Assembly: GCA_013375455.1 (NCBI GenBank)
Contig: JABXJT010000047.1
Location: 1 to 38,975 of the forward strand
Direction of reading: 5' to 3'
Length of the DNA: 38,975 nucleotides
Source of the DNA: Candidatus Helarchaeota archaeon
GTDB taxonomy: Archaea; Asgardarchaeota; Lokiarchaeia; Helarchaeales; HEL-GB-A
In this document: positions 7,248 through 14,818 of the stretch, one piece after another
Numbering within the stretch: the stretch's first letter is position 1
Layout: each line of letters starts with the position of its first letter
Notes under the pieces: generated by a model
Database searches by the model: none
What the model saw: only the letters and a program-made list of their open reading frames with translations
Told to the model about the DNA's origin: nothing
Translations under genes and position numbers: made by a program

Positions 7248-9359
7248 ATGAGTAGATTAAACATTAGAATTAAAGAATTTTCAGCTCTCATCATTATTTT
7301 GATTATAATTCTCCCTCAAATAATAATACTAGTTCCATTAAGTTTAGATGTACCACTCAAATCCAATGCACAATGGCCATATTCAATGAGAACAGATTTT
7401 AATCGAACAATTGATTTATTTGCGGATTTTAATGCCACGGCAGGGTACAGACAGCGACAGGGTATTTATTTAAACGACAGCAAACTGAGTAATGGGTTGG
7501 ATGCGCAAGCTGTTCGTGTGTATCTTAATTTAAGTGTGAATGAACAAAAGATCCGAGATTCGCTTTCGCGATTGTACGACCTCGGGCATGGATCAGATTT
7601 TACCTTAAATCCTCTTGTACGGATAATGTATTTAGATCTTAATCGGAGTGTCCTGAGTTCAGAACTAAAAGATAACATGTCGGATGCATTTGGTAAAACA
7701 TTTTATTGGTACGAGGAGTTAAATGAAATTAATGAGATAATCTGGACAGAAAATCATCAGATCTTATATCATTCTGCTGAATTACTCGTCGGGCAGCTTT
7801 ATCCTAATGATACTTTCACGGTATCGGGGATGACTGGGGATGATCATGTAGCTCATGCCACACCGCTTATCAAAAAATGGCTGGATGTGCGAGGGCAAAT
7901 AGGATTTACGGAATGGCATTCGAATACGTACCTCAGGTTCGATATTGCAGCGCTTCTTAATCTCGTGGACTTCGCGATGGACCCAGAAATTGTCTATAAA
8001 TCAGCTATGGTTTTAGATCAAATAGCCTTTGGTTTTGCAAATAATTATTTTCAAGGGATCTATGCTACATCTCATGGAAGGGCATATGATCGGTCTAAAG
8101 TTGGGGAATCGCAATTCTCTAAAGCAGATCGGGATGGCACGACCGAAGCAGCTTGGATCATGCTAGGAATTGGAGAACATAGTTCTTCAGATATTAATAA
8201 AGCAGCATCGGCTCTAGCTACCAGCGACCATTATGCACCACCACCTGTCTTAGAGGTTATCGCCAATGATACGCGCTTATACCATGAGCATAAAGAACGA
8301 AATAGCATTTATCTAGATGAAGGTCCCAGCTATAATTTAACTTATACTGAGGAAGACTTAATGTTTTGGTGGTCAATGTCCGCACCAATGGCACCGCAAG
8401 TAATAGAAGCCTCTTTCGACTTCATAGAGAAATATAACGTTGATCCATGGACTATAATGGGGCCTCAACTCCTTATGGATTTTATGAAGGTCTCTGCATT
8501 CTTACATGGGCAAAGCCTGAGTGAATACAGTGAATCATTAAAACTTATCACAGAAGGAGTGGCCTTGGAAGCGGCGAATATTTACACGTACCGTACACCA
8601 TATTATCAACTCTCAGGGGCGCAAGATCACCAAAAGGGTATGGATAGCATGCAGGAACATATCTGGCAAGCGAGTTTAGACAATGAAACATTCATTTATA
8701 CAAATTCACCAGGAGGAATCACAAAAGATTTTGAACAACTATGGTGTGGGGGATGGATGCCTCGCGCTACATTACACAAAAATCTGGGTGTTGTTCAATA
8801 TGATCGAGAAACTATGCCTCTGGAAGGTGAGCTCCTTATTTTCCTATTAAACCTCTTCACAGGCAATAAGTTCTATCAACATGCCTATTTTCCACGTTGG
8901 GCTTTTGACGAAGTGCGATATAGTGGTAAATGGACTTTTGGTGTAAAAAATAACAGCTATATCGCATTATATTCCTATGAGCCTACTTGGTGGGAGAATA
9001 ATTACGAGTTACGAGTTAAAGGATATAAAAACTGTTGGATAGTAGAGTTGGGTAGTATTGAGAATTATAGCTCATTTGATGAGTTTGTTATGGCTATTCA
9101 ACAGGCGCCCATTGTAGTAGCCCCACAGGCTATAGGTTATAATGTACAGTATACTTCACCTTCACAGGGCGTAGTGAATGTGGCATGGGATGGGCCAATG
9201 CAAGTAAATGGTTCAAATGTCGATCTAGGCCCCTACCCTCGCTATGATAATGCATATTGCTACCAAGAATTTGGTACCGAACAGACAATAATAGAGCTTG
9301 GTAACCAGAGACTGAGTTTGTTTTTTCATAACAGTTCGAGGATATTTCAAGAGTGGTGA
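7248..9359 (+). CDS. Large secreted or membrane-anchored protein of unknown function
   Basis: The 703-aa product has a basic start (MSRLNIRIKEF) followed by a long hydrophobic segment (SALIIILIIILPQIIILVPL), so it is exported and either cleaved or N-terminally anchored. The rest is soluble, rich in aromatic residues and in N-x-S/T sequons (NRT, NAT, NLS, NRS), as expected for a glycosylated exterior protein. The body is mostly helical, with conserved-looking patches such as GDDHVAHATPLIKKW, GFTEWHSNTYL and YATSHGRAYD around residues 200-285, and a beta-rich C-terminal third. Paired His/Trp/Tyr patches on a helical toroid followed by beta sheets recall alginate-lyase/heparinase-like polysaccharide-degrading enzymes; this is a weak structural analogy, not an identification. 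ATG at 7248 is preferred over an in-frame TTG at 7242 because AGGT at 7236-7239 gives it proper spacing. The membrane protein gene follows after 6 nt. Confidence 0.85.
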   Translation: MSRLNIRIKEFSALIIILIIILPQIIILVPLSLDVPLKSNAQWPYSMRTDFNRTIDLFADFNATAGYRQRQGIYLNDSKLSNGLDAQAVRVYLNLSVNEQKIRDSLSRLYDLGHGSDFTLNPLVRIMYLDLNRSVLSSELKDNMSDAFGKTFYWYEELNEINEIIWTENHQILYHSAELLVGQLYPNDTFTVSGMTGDDHVAHATPLIKKWLDVRGQIGFTEWHSNTYLRFDIAALLNLVDFAMDPEIVYKSAMVLDQIAFGFANNYFQGIYATSHGRAYDRSKVGESQFSKADRDGTTEAAWIMLGIGEHSSSDINKAASALATSDHYAPPPVLEVIANDTRLYHEHKERNSIYLDEGPSYNLTYTEEDLMFWWSMSAPMAPQVIEASFDFIEKYNVDPWTIMGPQLLMDFMKVSAFLHGQSLSEYSESLKLITEGVALEAANIYTYRTPYYQLSGAQDHQKGMDSMQEHIWQASLDNETFIYTNSPGGITKDFEQLWCGGWMPRATLHKNLGVVQYDRETMPLEGELLIFLLNLFTGNKFYQHAYFPRWAFDEVRYSGKWTFGVKNNSYIALYSYEPTWWENNYELRVKGYKNCWIVELGSIENYSSFDEFVMAIQQAPIVVAPQAIGYNVQYTSPSQGVVNVAWDGPMQVNGSNVDLGPYPRYDNAYCYQEFGTEQTIIELGNQRLSLFFHNSSRIFQEW

Positions 9360-9365
9360 TCAGAT

Positions 9366-10163
9366 ATGAACCTTTGGCGAATGATTAAGTCAGGCATCAA
9401 AGGCAGTATAATGGTTGCTATTGGGCTTTGGGTTACCAGCATAGGAATTGGACGGTTAATAACAAATTTGGTTTTTGGACCTCTGGCCTTTTTTTTCATT
9501 GCTATTTCGGGTTCGATTGTATTTGAAACACTCCGAATTTCAGAGGATGAGAGTTCAAAGATATTAAAGGGGCTGATCGTGTTTGGAGCGATGTTCATTA
9601 CTGGTTGTAGTCTTACAATTTATAATATGCTATGCTATAATTTAGACTTTTTAGTAATGGTTTTTGTTACGGTTACCGGTTTAATTTGGTTTTTTTTGAG
9701 TTATTATGGAGTTCAGTCGAAAATTGGTAATTATATCGAGGAGATTATTATAAGTCTCGCATTTACACTAGGGATTTTCTATGGTGCTTTATTAAATTAT
9801 TATATAATTCCAATTTATATCTACTTTTTCTTTCTGACTGCCATTTTTCTGCAGTTGTCACGGGAATTAGTGAAGAAGTTCAATGATAGAGAGAGTGAAG
9901 AAGAAAACTCAAACTATGAAACCATCAAAATAGCACTCACCTTTCAAATTATAGCTTTAATCTTTTTTATCCTTCCCTTAGTTACTACCATAAGTAACCT
10001 TATCCTTTATCTTTACATTATGCTTATAGGATTGATTTTCATTGGTTTGGCGATCTTTCTTACTGTTAAAAGTGTGTTAGAAACAAGAAAAATTAAAAAG
10101 ATTGGTTTATTGCTAAAAATTGGTATTCTTATTGAGTTAATTGCATTTACTCTGGCAAATTAA
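9366..10163 (+). CDS. Polytopic membrane protein, possibly a degenerate UbiA-like protein
   Basis: The 265-aa product has about nine hydrophobic spans. Between spans 6 and 7 a cytosolic loop reads FLQLSRELVKKFNDRESEE, in the place and style of the second UbiA signature (RE-x-x-KD-x-x-D), but the Asp pattern is broken. No NDxxDxxxD motif appears in the first half; the loop there reads ETLRISEDESSKIL. Span number and the position of the RELVKK loop are therefore compatible with a UbiA-superfamily relative that has lost its metal-pyrophosphate sites. It starts 6 nt after the secreted protein gene, so the two are almost certainly co-transcribed and may act together at the membrane. Function is unknown; the UbiA link is a low-confidence inference. 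Confidence 0.8.
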   Translation: MNLWRMIKSGIKGSIMVAIGLWVTSIGIGRLITNLVFGPLAFFFIAISGSIVFETLRISEDESSKILKGLIVFGAMFITGCSLTIYNMLCYNLDFLVMVFVTVTGLIWFFLSYYGVQSKIGNYIEEIIISLAFTLGIFYGALLNYYIIPIYIYFFFLTAIFLQLSRELVKKFNDRESEEENSNYETIKIALTFQIIALIFFILPLVTTISNLILYLYIMLIGLIFIGLAIFLTVKSVLETRKIKKIGLLLKIGILIELIAFTLAN

Positions 10164-10211
10164 GTGTGATAAGTAGAAGATCTGATAATTCTTTCAGCTG
10201 GAGATACTTGA

Positions 10212-11225
10212 TTGATTCCTGAATATATTCGTGTTTCAGTTGGAACTGCGACCGTTCTTGGTTTAAGGCAAATGCAGATGGATGCCGTTCCAACAACCGC
10301 TTATTTAATGTTGTATACTGAGGAACGGTGTCGTGGGAACTGTGGATTTTGTCCTCAAGCAAGGGAAAGCAAAGCTAGGAGTGATGCTTTATCAAGGATT
10401 TACTGGCCAAAATTTAAACTTCTAGAAGTACAACAGGCCTTTGAAAACCTAAAAAGAAAAGAGAGTTTTAAACGAATTTGTATCCAAGGTATTAACTATG
10501 CAGGGTTTTTTGAAGATTTAATCGGAACCATAAAAGCTTTACGAGGCACGGAGAAGTCCATTTCGGTATCAGTTCAACCTTTGAAAGTGACGCAAATGAG
10601 AAAGTTAAGGGAATTGGGGGTAGAACGGATCGGTATCCCTTTTGATGCCGCGACTAAGGACATTTTTCATAAGGTTAAAGGTAAAGGAGCTAAAGGACCA
10701 TATAAGTGGGAGAATTATTTTGAGACTATTAAGGAAGCACAACGGATTTTTGGGCATCGGAATGTTAGTACGCATTTGATAATTGGGTTAGGGGAGACCG
10801 ACTACGAAGCAATCAAATTCATGCAGGAAATAATGGATGCTGGAGTTTTAGTAGCACTTTTTACATTCACACCAGTTAAAGGTACTACTTTTGAAAATAT
10901 ACCTCGCCCACATCTGTTTAAATATCGGAAAATGCAATTAGCAAGATATTTTATTTTAAAAGAGAGGCGACGATTAGAAAATTTCAAATTTGATGATAAG
11001 GGAACGCTGATAAGTTTTAACACACCAAAAGAAGATCTCAAAACTTTAATAAAGATGGGCATCCCTTTTCTAACAAGCGGATGCCCAGGGTGCAATAGAC
11101 CCTATTATAATGAACGTCCAGGTGAGACCTTATTTAACTATCCGAGACCTTTATTGAATTCGGAGATTGAAGAAATAATAAAGCTTTTAGAGGAGCATGC
11201 CGATGACTTCGTGGCGTTTAATTGA
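10212..11225 (+). CDS. Radical SAM protein, LipS-type lipoyl synthase component (BioB-like)
   Basis: The 337-aa protein has the radical SAM signature CRGNCGFC (C40, C44, C47) in a BioB-like context (YTEERCRGNCGFCPQAR). It also has a C-terminal CPGC pair in TSGCPGCNRPYYNERPGE that could ligate an auxiliary Fe-S cluster used as sulfur donor. In Thermococcus, two such BioB-like proteins, LipS1 and LipS2, together insert the two sulfurs that turn octanoyl into lipoyl. Here the next gene is an LplA/LipM-family protein and the one after is another radical SAM protein, which is why a lipoyl role is preferred over biotin synthase; no other biotin genes are near. The start is TTG at 10212 with GGAG 8 nt upstream; the first ATG would remove 20 residues. 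The 3' end overlaps the next gene. Which of LipS1 or LipS2 this is was not decided. Confidence 0.82.
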   Translation: MIPEYIRVSVGTATVLGLRQMQMDAVPTTAYLMLYTEERCRGNCGFCPQARESKARSDALSRIYWPKFKLLEVQQAFENLKRKESFKRICIQGINYAGFFEDLIGTIKALRGTEKSISVSVQPLKVTQMRKLRELGVERIGIPFDAATKDIFHKVKGKGAKGPYKWENYFETIKEAQRIFGHRNVSTHLIIGLGETDYEAIKFMQEIMDAGVLVALFTFTPVKGTTFENIPRPHLFKYRKMQLARYFILKERRRLENFKFDDKGTLISFNTPKEDLKTLIKMGIPFLTSGCPGCNRPYYNERPGETLFNYPRPLLNSEIEEIIKLLEEHADDFVAFN

Positions 11226-11973
11226 TCTAGAGATCCATAATGGATATACAAATATGGCAATTGATGAAGCCATATTACAAGCACGAATAGAAGAACGCGT
11301 TCCCAATACATTTCGCTTATATCGGTGGCACCCTTCTTGTGCTACTATTGGGAAAAATCAATCAATGGAACACGAGGTGGATATCGAAGCATGCAAAAAA
11401 TTAGGCATGGACTTTGTTCGCCGAATTACAGGAGGCGGAGCAGTTTATCATGATTTTCTAGGGGAAGTTACATATTCGATTGTTGCAAAAAGAGAAAATT
11501 TCCTTCCAATGAATATTGACGAGACATTTCGCATCTTGTGTAAGGGACTTATTATCGCACTCGGAGATTTCGGATTAACTGCAGAGCATGGCTTGCATCA
11601 TTGTCCATCTATTTTTGTGAAAGGACGAAAAATTTCAGGGAATGCCCAAACTATCAGAAAGGGCGTGGTCCTCCAACATGGAACGGTCCTTTTGAGATAC
11701 GATCCTGAATTGATGTATTCCGTCCTTCGCGTGAAGAGGGTAGGAAAAAAGCCAAAAGTGGTTAGTTCAGTCTATCAAAAAGTCACCACACTTCAACAAG
11801 AATCAAAACAGGAATATGATTATGAAACGGTGAAAAATGCGCTAATTCAAGGCTATGAAAGAGCATTAAACACTTCTTTTAAATTGGAGACTCTATCAGA
11901 TCATGAGATAACCACCATGGAACAATTAATTGTTGAGAAATATAGAACTGATGAATGGAATTTTAAACTATAA
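11203..11973 (+). CDS. LplA/LipM-family lipoyl-protein ligase or octanoyltransferase
   Basis: A biotin/lipoyl attachment-family enzyme of about 256 aa that loads octanoyl or lipoyl groups onto a lysine of carrier proteins such as GcvH or E2. Visible motifs are the acyl-binding RRITGGGAVYHD, the lysine motif KGRKISGNAQ (K143), KGVVLQHGTVLL, and the family-typical ending EKYRTDEWNF. Cys134 nine residues before K143 lies near where the catalytic cysteine of LipM octanoyltransferases would be, so acyl transfer is possible as well as ATP-dependent ligation. An in-frame ATG at 11197 exists, but GAGGAG at 11190-11195 is properly spaced (7 nt) only for ATG at 11203. The gene overlaps the 3' end of the upstream radical SAM gene by 23 nt and is followed after 17 nt by a second radical SAM gene. 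This translational coupling points to one lipoylation operon. Confidence 0.88.
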   Translation: MTSWRLIDLEIHNGYTNMAIDEAILQARIEERVPNTFRLYRWHPSCATIGKNQSMEHEVDIEACKKLGMDFVRRITGGGAVYHDFLGEVTYSIVAKRENFLPMNIDETFRILCKGLIIALGDFGLTAEHGLHHCPSIFVKGRKISGNAQTIRKGVVLQHGTVLLRYDPELMYSVLRVKRVGKKPKVVSSVYQKVTTLQQESKQEYDYETVKNALIQGYERALNTSFKLETLSDHEITTMEQLIVEKYRTDEWNFKL

Positions 11974-11990
11974 CTCGATTAGGGAATTAT

Positions 11991-12989
11991 ATGAATGTAA
12001 GTTCTCAAATATTACAATATATTGAAGAAGACGAATCGGGAAAGCAAGCCACGCAGTTCCTTTTAAATTGTGATGAGAAAACTTTTTCCGAACTTTTATC
12101 TACAGCTTGGGACGTTCGACAAAAGAATTTCGAGCCGATCCTGAATTGTTTTTATCCGGGGAAAGATTTCCCAGCAATTTCCATCACGGGAACTCAATGT
12201 GCGCTCCAATGCAAGCATTGCAATAAGCATTATTTATCACTTATGATTCAGGCGGAAACTCCTACAAAATTATGGAAAGTCTGTAAAAAATTAGATGATG
12301 AAGGGAGAATTGGCTGCTTAATAAGTGGTGGATATAATGAACAAGCCATGTTACCATTTCCCAAGTTCATTCCAACCTTAAAAAAGATTAAAGAAGAAAC
12401 GAATTTAATATTGAATGTTCATACGGGGCTAGTAAATGAAGAGATAGCGTTGGAATTGGGGGATATTGGAATTGACATCGTTTCTTTTGACATTGTAGGG
12501 GATGAACGAACGATTCAAGAAATATATGGATTAAATAAAACACCTAAAGATTATCTTCAATCTTTAAAATTCCTAAAACATTCAAAAATCCCTTCCATTG
12601 TCCCTCATTTGTGTGTTGGATTAAATAAAGGAGTTTTGTCTGGTGAGATCAGGGCATTGAAACTCATCAAGAGTATTGAGCCCTCCTTGATTGTATTACT
12701 CGGTTTAATACCTACAGTGAATACCCCACTACAAGATATACCTCCTACAGCTGAACAACTTGCGAAAATTATTGCAACCACCCGAATTTTATTTCCAACA
12801 ACTCCCTTGTCGTTAGGGTGCATGCGTCCTGGTAAAAAAGTTAGGAATCAAATCGATCATTATGCCATTCAGGCGGGTATTAATCGGATTGAGATTCCCA
12901 CTAAAAAAGCAATGCGGTTTGCAGCTCAACAAGGCCTTTCCATTCAAAAATTCAATTCTTGTTGTGCGGTCCCATTACATTTTTTGTAA
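11991..12989 (+). CDS. Radical SAM protein, second LipS-type lipoyl synthase component
   Basis: The 332-aa protein carries the radical SAM motif CALQCKHC (C70, C74, C77), preceded by about 65 residues that include Cys27 and Cys53. Further cysteines near the C-terminus (SLGCMRPGKK and the CC pair in NSCCAVP) may bind an extra cluster. The remainder looks like a BioB-type TIM barrel (LISGGYNEQ, DIVSFDIVGDE, GLIPTVNTPL). It sits 17 nt after the LplA/LipM gene and in the same direction as the other LipS-type gene, giving the order radical SAM - ligase/transferase - radical SAM. Known LipS1/LipS2 systems need both radical SAM proteins, so the pairing is the main functional argument. AGGGAATT precedes the ATG at 11991. 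Alternative: an unrelated Fe-S radical enzyme of the elp3/BioB group. Confidence 0.8.
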   Translation: MNVSSQILQYIEEDESGKQATQFLLNCDEKTFSELLSTAWDVRQKNFEPILNCFYPGKDFPAISITGTQCALQCKHCNKHYLSLMIQAETPTKLWKVCKKLDDEGRIGCLISGGYNEQAMLPFPKFIPTLKKIKEETNLILNVHTGLVNEEIALELGDIGIDIVSFDIVGDERTIQEIYGLNKTPKDYLQSLKFLKHSKIPSIVPHLCVGLNKGVLSGEIRALKLIKSIEPSLIVLLGLIPTVNTPLQDIPPTAEQLAKIIATTRILFPTTPLSLGCMRPGKKVRNQIDHYAIQAGINRIEIPTKKAMRFAAQQGLSIQKFNSCCAVPLHFL

Positions 12990-13051
12990 AAAATCTTTTT
13001 TAATTGAGTTATCATTAAGATATTATCGTTGAATTAAAAAGGCAGATAAGA

Positions 13052-14596
13052 ATGAAGATTCTATTGGTTAACCCTGCAGGGCACGTGTCTAAGTATAAAA
13101 AGCACCCGGTAATCAATTTTACAGCCATTCCTTTAGGGTTAGCGTATGTTGCAGCAACGTTAGAAGAAGATGGGCATGATGTCAAAGCGTTAGATGCAGC
13201 TTGTTTTCAAATTTCTCCTGAAGAATCTAAAAAATGGATTAAAAAATTCAATCCAGATTTGGTGGGGCTTCAAGCATTTACACCGGGCGTGAATTATGCT
13301 GTAGATTATGCAGATGCCGTGAAAGAAGTGGCGCCTAATGCCAAAGTTATGATAGGAGGGCCTCATCCGACCTTTATGCCCGATCAGACCCTTACTTATA
13401 CAACTAGCATAGATTTTTGTATTAGAGGAGAGGGGGAGTACACGTCCGTCCGATTGGCGAAAGCTATCGAAAAAGGGACTTCTCTGAAGGATATTAAAGG
13501 GGTATCATTTCGCCATAATGGCACGATCCATCACAATCCGGACGCGCCACTGATAGAGGACTTAGATGCACTCCCCTTCCCAGCTCGACATCTATTTCCA
13601 GTTCAACATTATAGGTTTTTTGGGTCCCGGTTCAGAGGTGCGAGTTTCATCAGTAGTCGGGGTTGCCCATTCCAATGCTCATTTTGTTCAGAGGCAGCTC
13701 TCTTTCGGCATCGTTGGCGCCCTAGAAGTGCTATGAATGTTGTTGATGAAATCGAATACATTGAGAGCAAGTGGAAAAAATCAATTATTGGGTTCATGGA
13801 TGATTGTTTTGCCCTGAGTAAGAAACGCGTGTGGGAAATCTGCGATGAAATGAAGAAACGGAAGGTTGATTGTGCTTGGGGTTGTGCCATGCGAGTGGAC
13901 ATACCGGATTTTAACATGCTTAATAAAATGTCACGGCACGGGTGTGGGATGATTTACTTTGGGGTCGAATCAGGTAACCAGCAAATTCTTAATAATGTTA
14001 AAAAAGGTACCTCAGTGGAACAAACGCGTAAAGTTTTCAAGTGGTGCCGGCAACTCGGCATTGATACGATTGCTTCGCTCGCATTCGGATTTCCCGGCGA
14101 AACGAAGCGAAGTGTAATGGAAACCATCCAATTCGTCATTGATTTAAAGCCATCATTTGTTGTATTTGCCTCTGCTACGCCGTATCCTGGGACTCCCTTC
14201 TTCGACCAAGCTCTCAAGGATGGTTTGATAAAGGAAATTCCTCAGGATTGGTCCCGTTTCACGCTCGTAGACCCAGTGCTCGAATTAACTCACATTACTA
14301 AGGATGAATTGAAGCTAATGCTCTTTTATGCCTATCGCAAATTCCACATGCGGATACAATATCTGATCGATAGGCTTTGGTTTGAAATACGGCTTGGGCT
14401 GAAATTATACGGACCCTTTCAAACAGCAATTCAATTTATGGACGCCGTGCTTCCATGGTTACGCTGGATGAAAAAATATGGAGTATTAGCTCAATTGCTT
14501 CCAAAGGACCCATTGGATGAAAAAGAATACTTTCATCGCGTTTATTTCGCCAAAAAGAAGAGAAAAGAAGCCTTACATCAAAAGGATATAGCCTAA
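13052..14596 (+). CDS. B12-binding-type radical SAM enzyme
   Basis: The 514-aa protein has the standard two-domain layout. A Rossmann-type cobalamin-binding domain spans about residues 1-165 (MKILLVNPAG, IPLGLAYVAATLEEDGHDV, VMIGGPHPTF, RGEGEY). A radical SAM barrel follows with CPFQCSFC (C205, C209, C212), FMDDCFAL, the SAM-contacting YFGVESG and FGFPGET. About 110 helical residues close the chain. The DxHxxG motif of base-off cobalamin enzymes is absent, as in most of this family. Members methylate or rearrange unactivated carbons, including archaeal lipid and cofactor modifications; the substrate here cannot be told. It begins 62 nt after the lipoyl operon and could be read from the same transcript. 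A paralogue of the same build is at 37034-38458. Confidence 0.88.
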   Translation: MKILLVNPAGHVSKYKKHPVINFTAIPLGLAYVAATLEEDGHDVKALDAACFQISPEESKKWIKKFNPDLVGLQAFTPGVNYAVDYADAVKEVAPNAKVMIGGPHPTFMPDQTLTYTTSIDFCIRGEGEYTSVRLAKAIEKGTSLKDIKGVSFRHNGTIHHNPDAPLIEDLDALPFPARHLFPVQHYRFFGSRFRGASFISSRGCPFQCSFCSEAALFRHRWRPRSAMNVVDEIEYIESKWKKSIIGFMDDCFALSKKRVWEICDEMKKRKVDCAWGCAMRVDIPDFNMLNKMSRHGCGMIYFGVESGNQQILNNVKKGTSVEQTRKVFKWCRQLGIDTIASLAFGFPGETKRSVMETIQFVIDLKPSFVVFASATPYPGTPFFDQALKDGLIKEIPQDWSRFTLVDPVLELTHITKDELKLMLFYAYRKFHMRIQYLIDRLWFEIRLGLKLYGPFQTAIQFMDAVLPWLRWMKKYGVLAQLLPKDPLDEKEYFHRVYFAKKKRKEALHQKDIA

Positions 14597-14690
14597 TCTC
14601 ATCAAGTTTTAAACCAAATCCACATACTTTGTTGAATAAAACGGAAACTGGCTAGATGTTTCGTTAAATGTCTTAGTTTTTTTAATTGAA

Positions 14691-14699
14691 CTTATAAAT
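14691..14699 (+). promoter_or_regulatory. Possible TATA box for the longin-GTPase gene set
   Basis: CTTATAAAT lies in the 222-nt spacer before the longin-Arf GTPase gene, about 120 nt upstream of its TTG start. It is the best TATA-like match in the spacer. The remaining spacer is featureless AT-rich sequence. Resemblance only. Confidence 0.25.
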
Positions 14700-14818
14700 G
14701 ACCTCCATTATTATTCAGATAGGGAAATAAATAAAACAAAAATAATAATTAACAGTAAGAGTTATTATCGATAATTCATAAAAAGAGATAACCTAAAAGT
14801 GTAAAGAAGTGGGTTAAA

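Noticed and set aside
10212..11225. Biotin synthase (BioB) as the identity of the first radical SAM protein
   Set aside because: The sequence is BioB-like, but the neighbours are an LplA/LipM-family enzyme and a second radical SAM protein, with no biotin genes. The pattern fits LipS1/LipS2 better.
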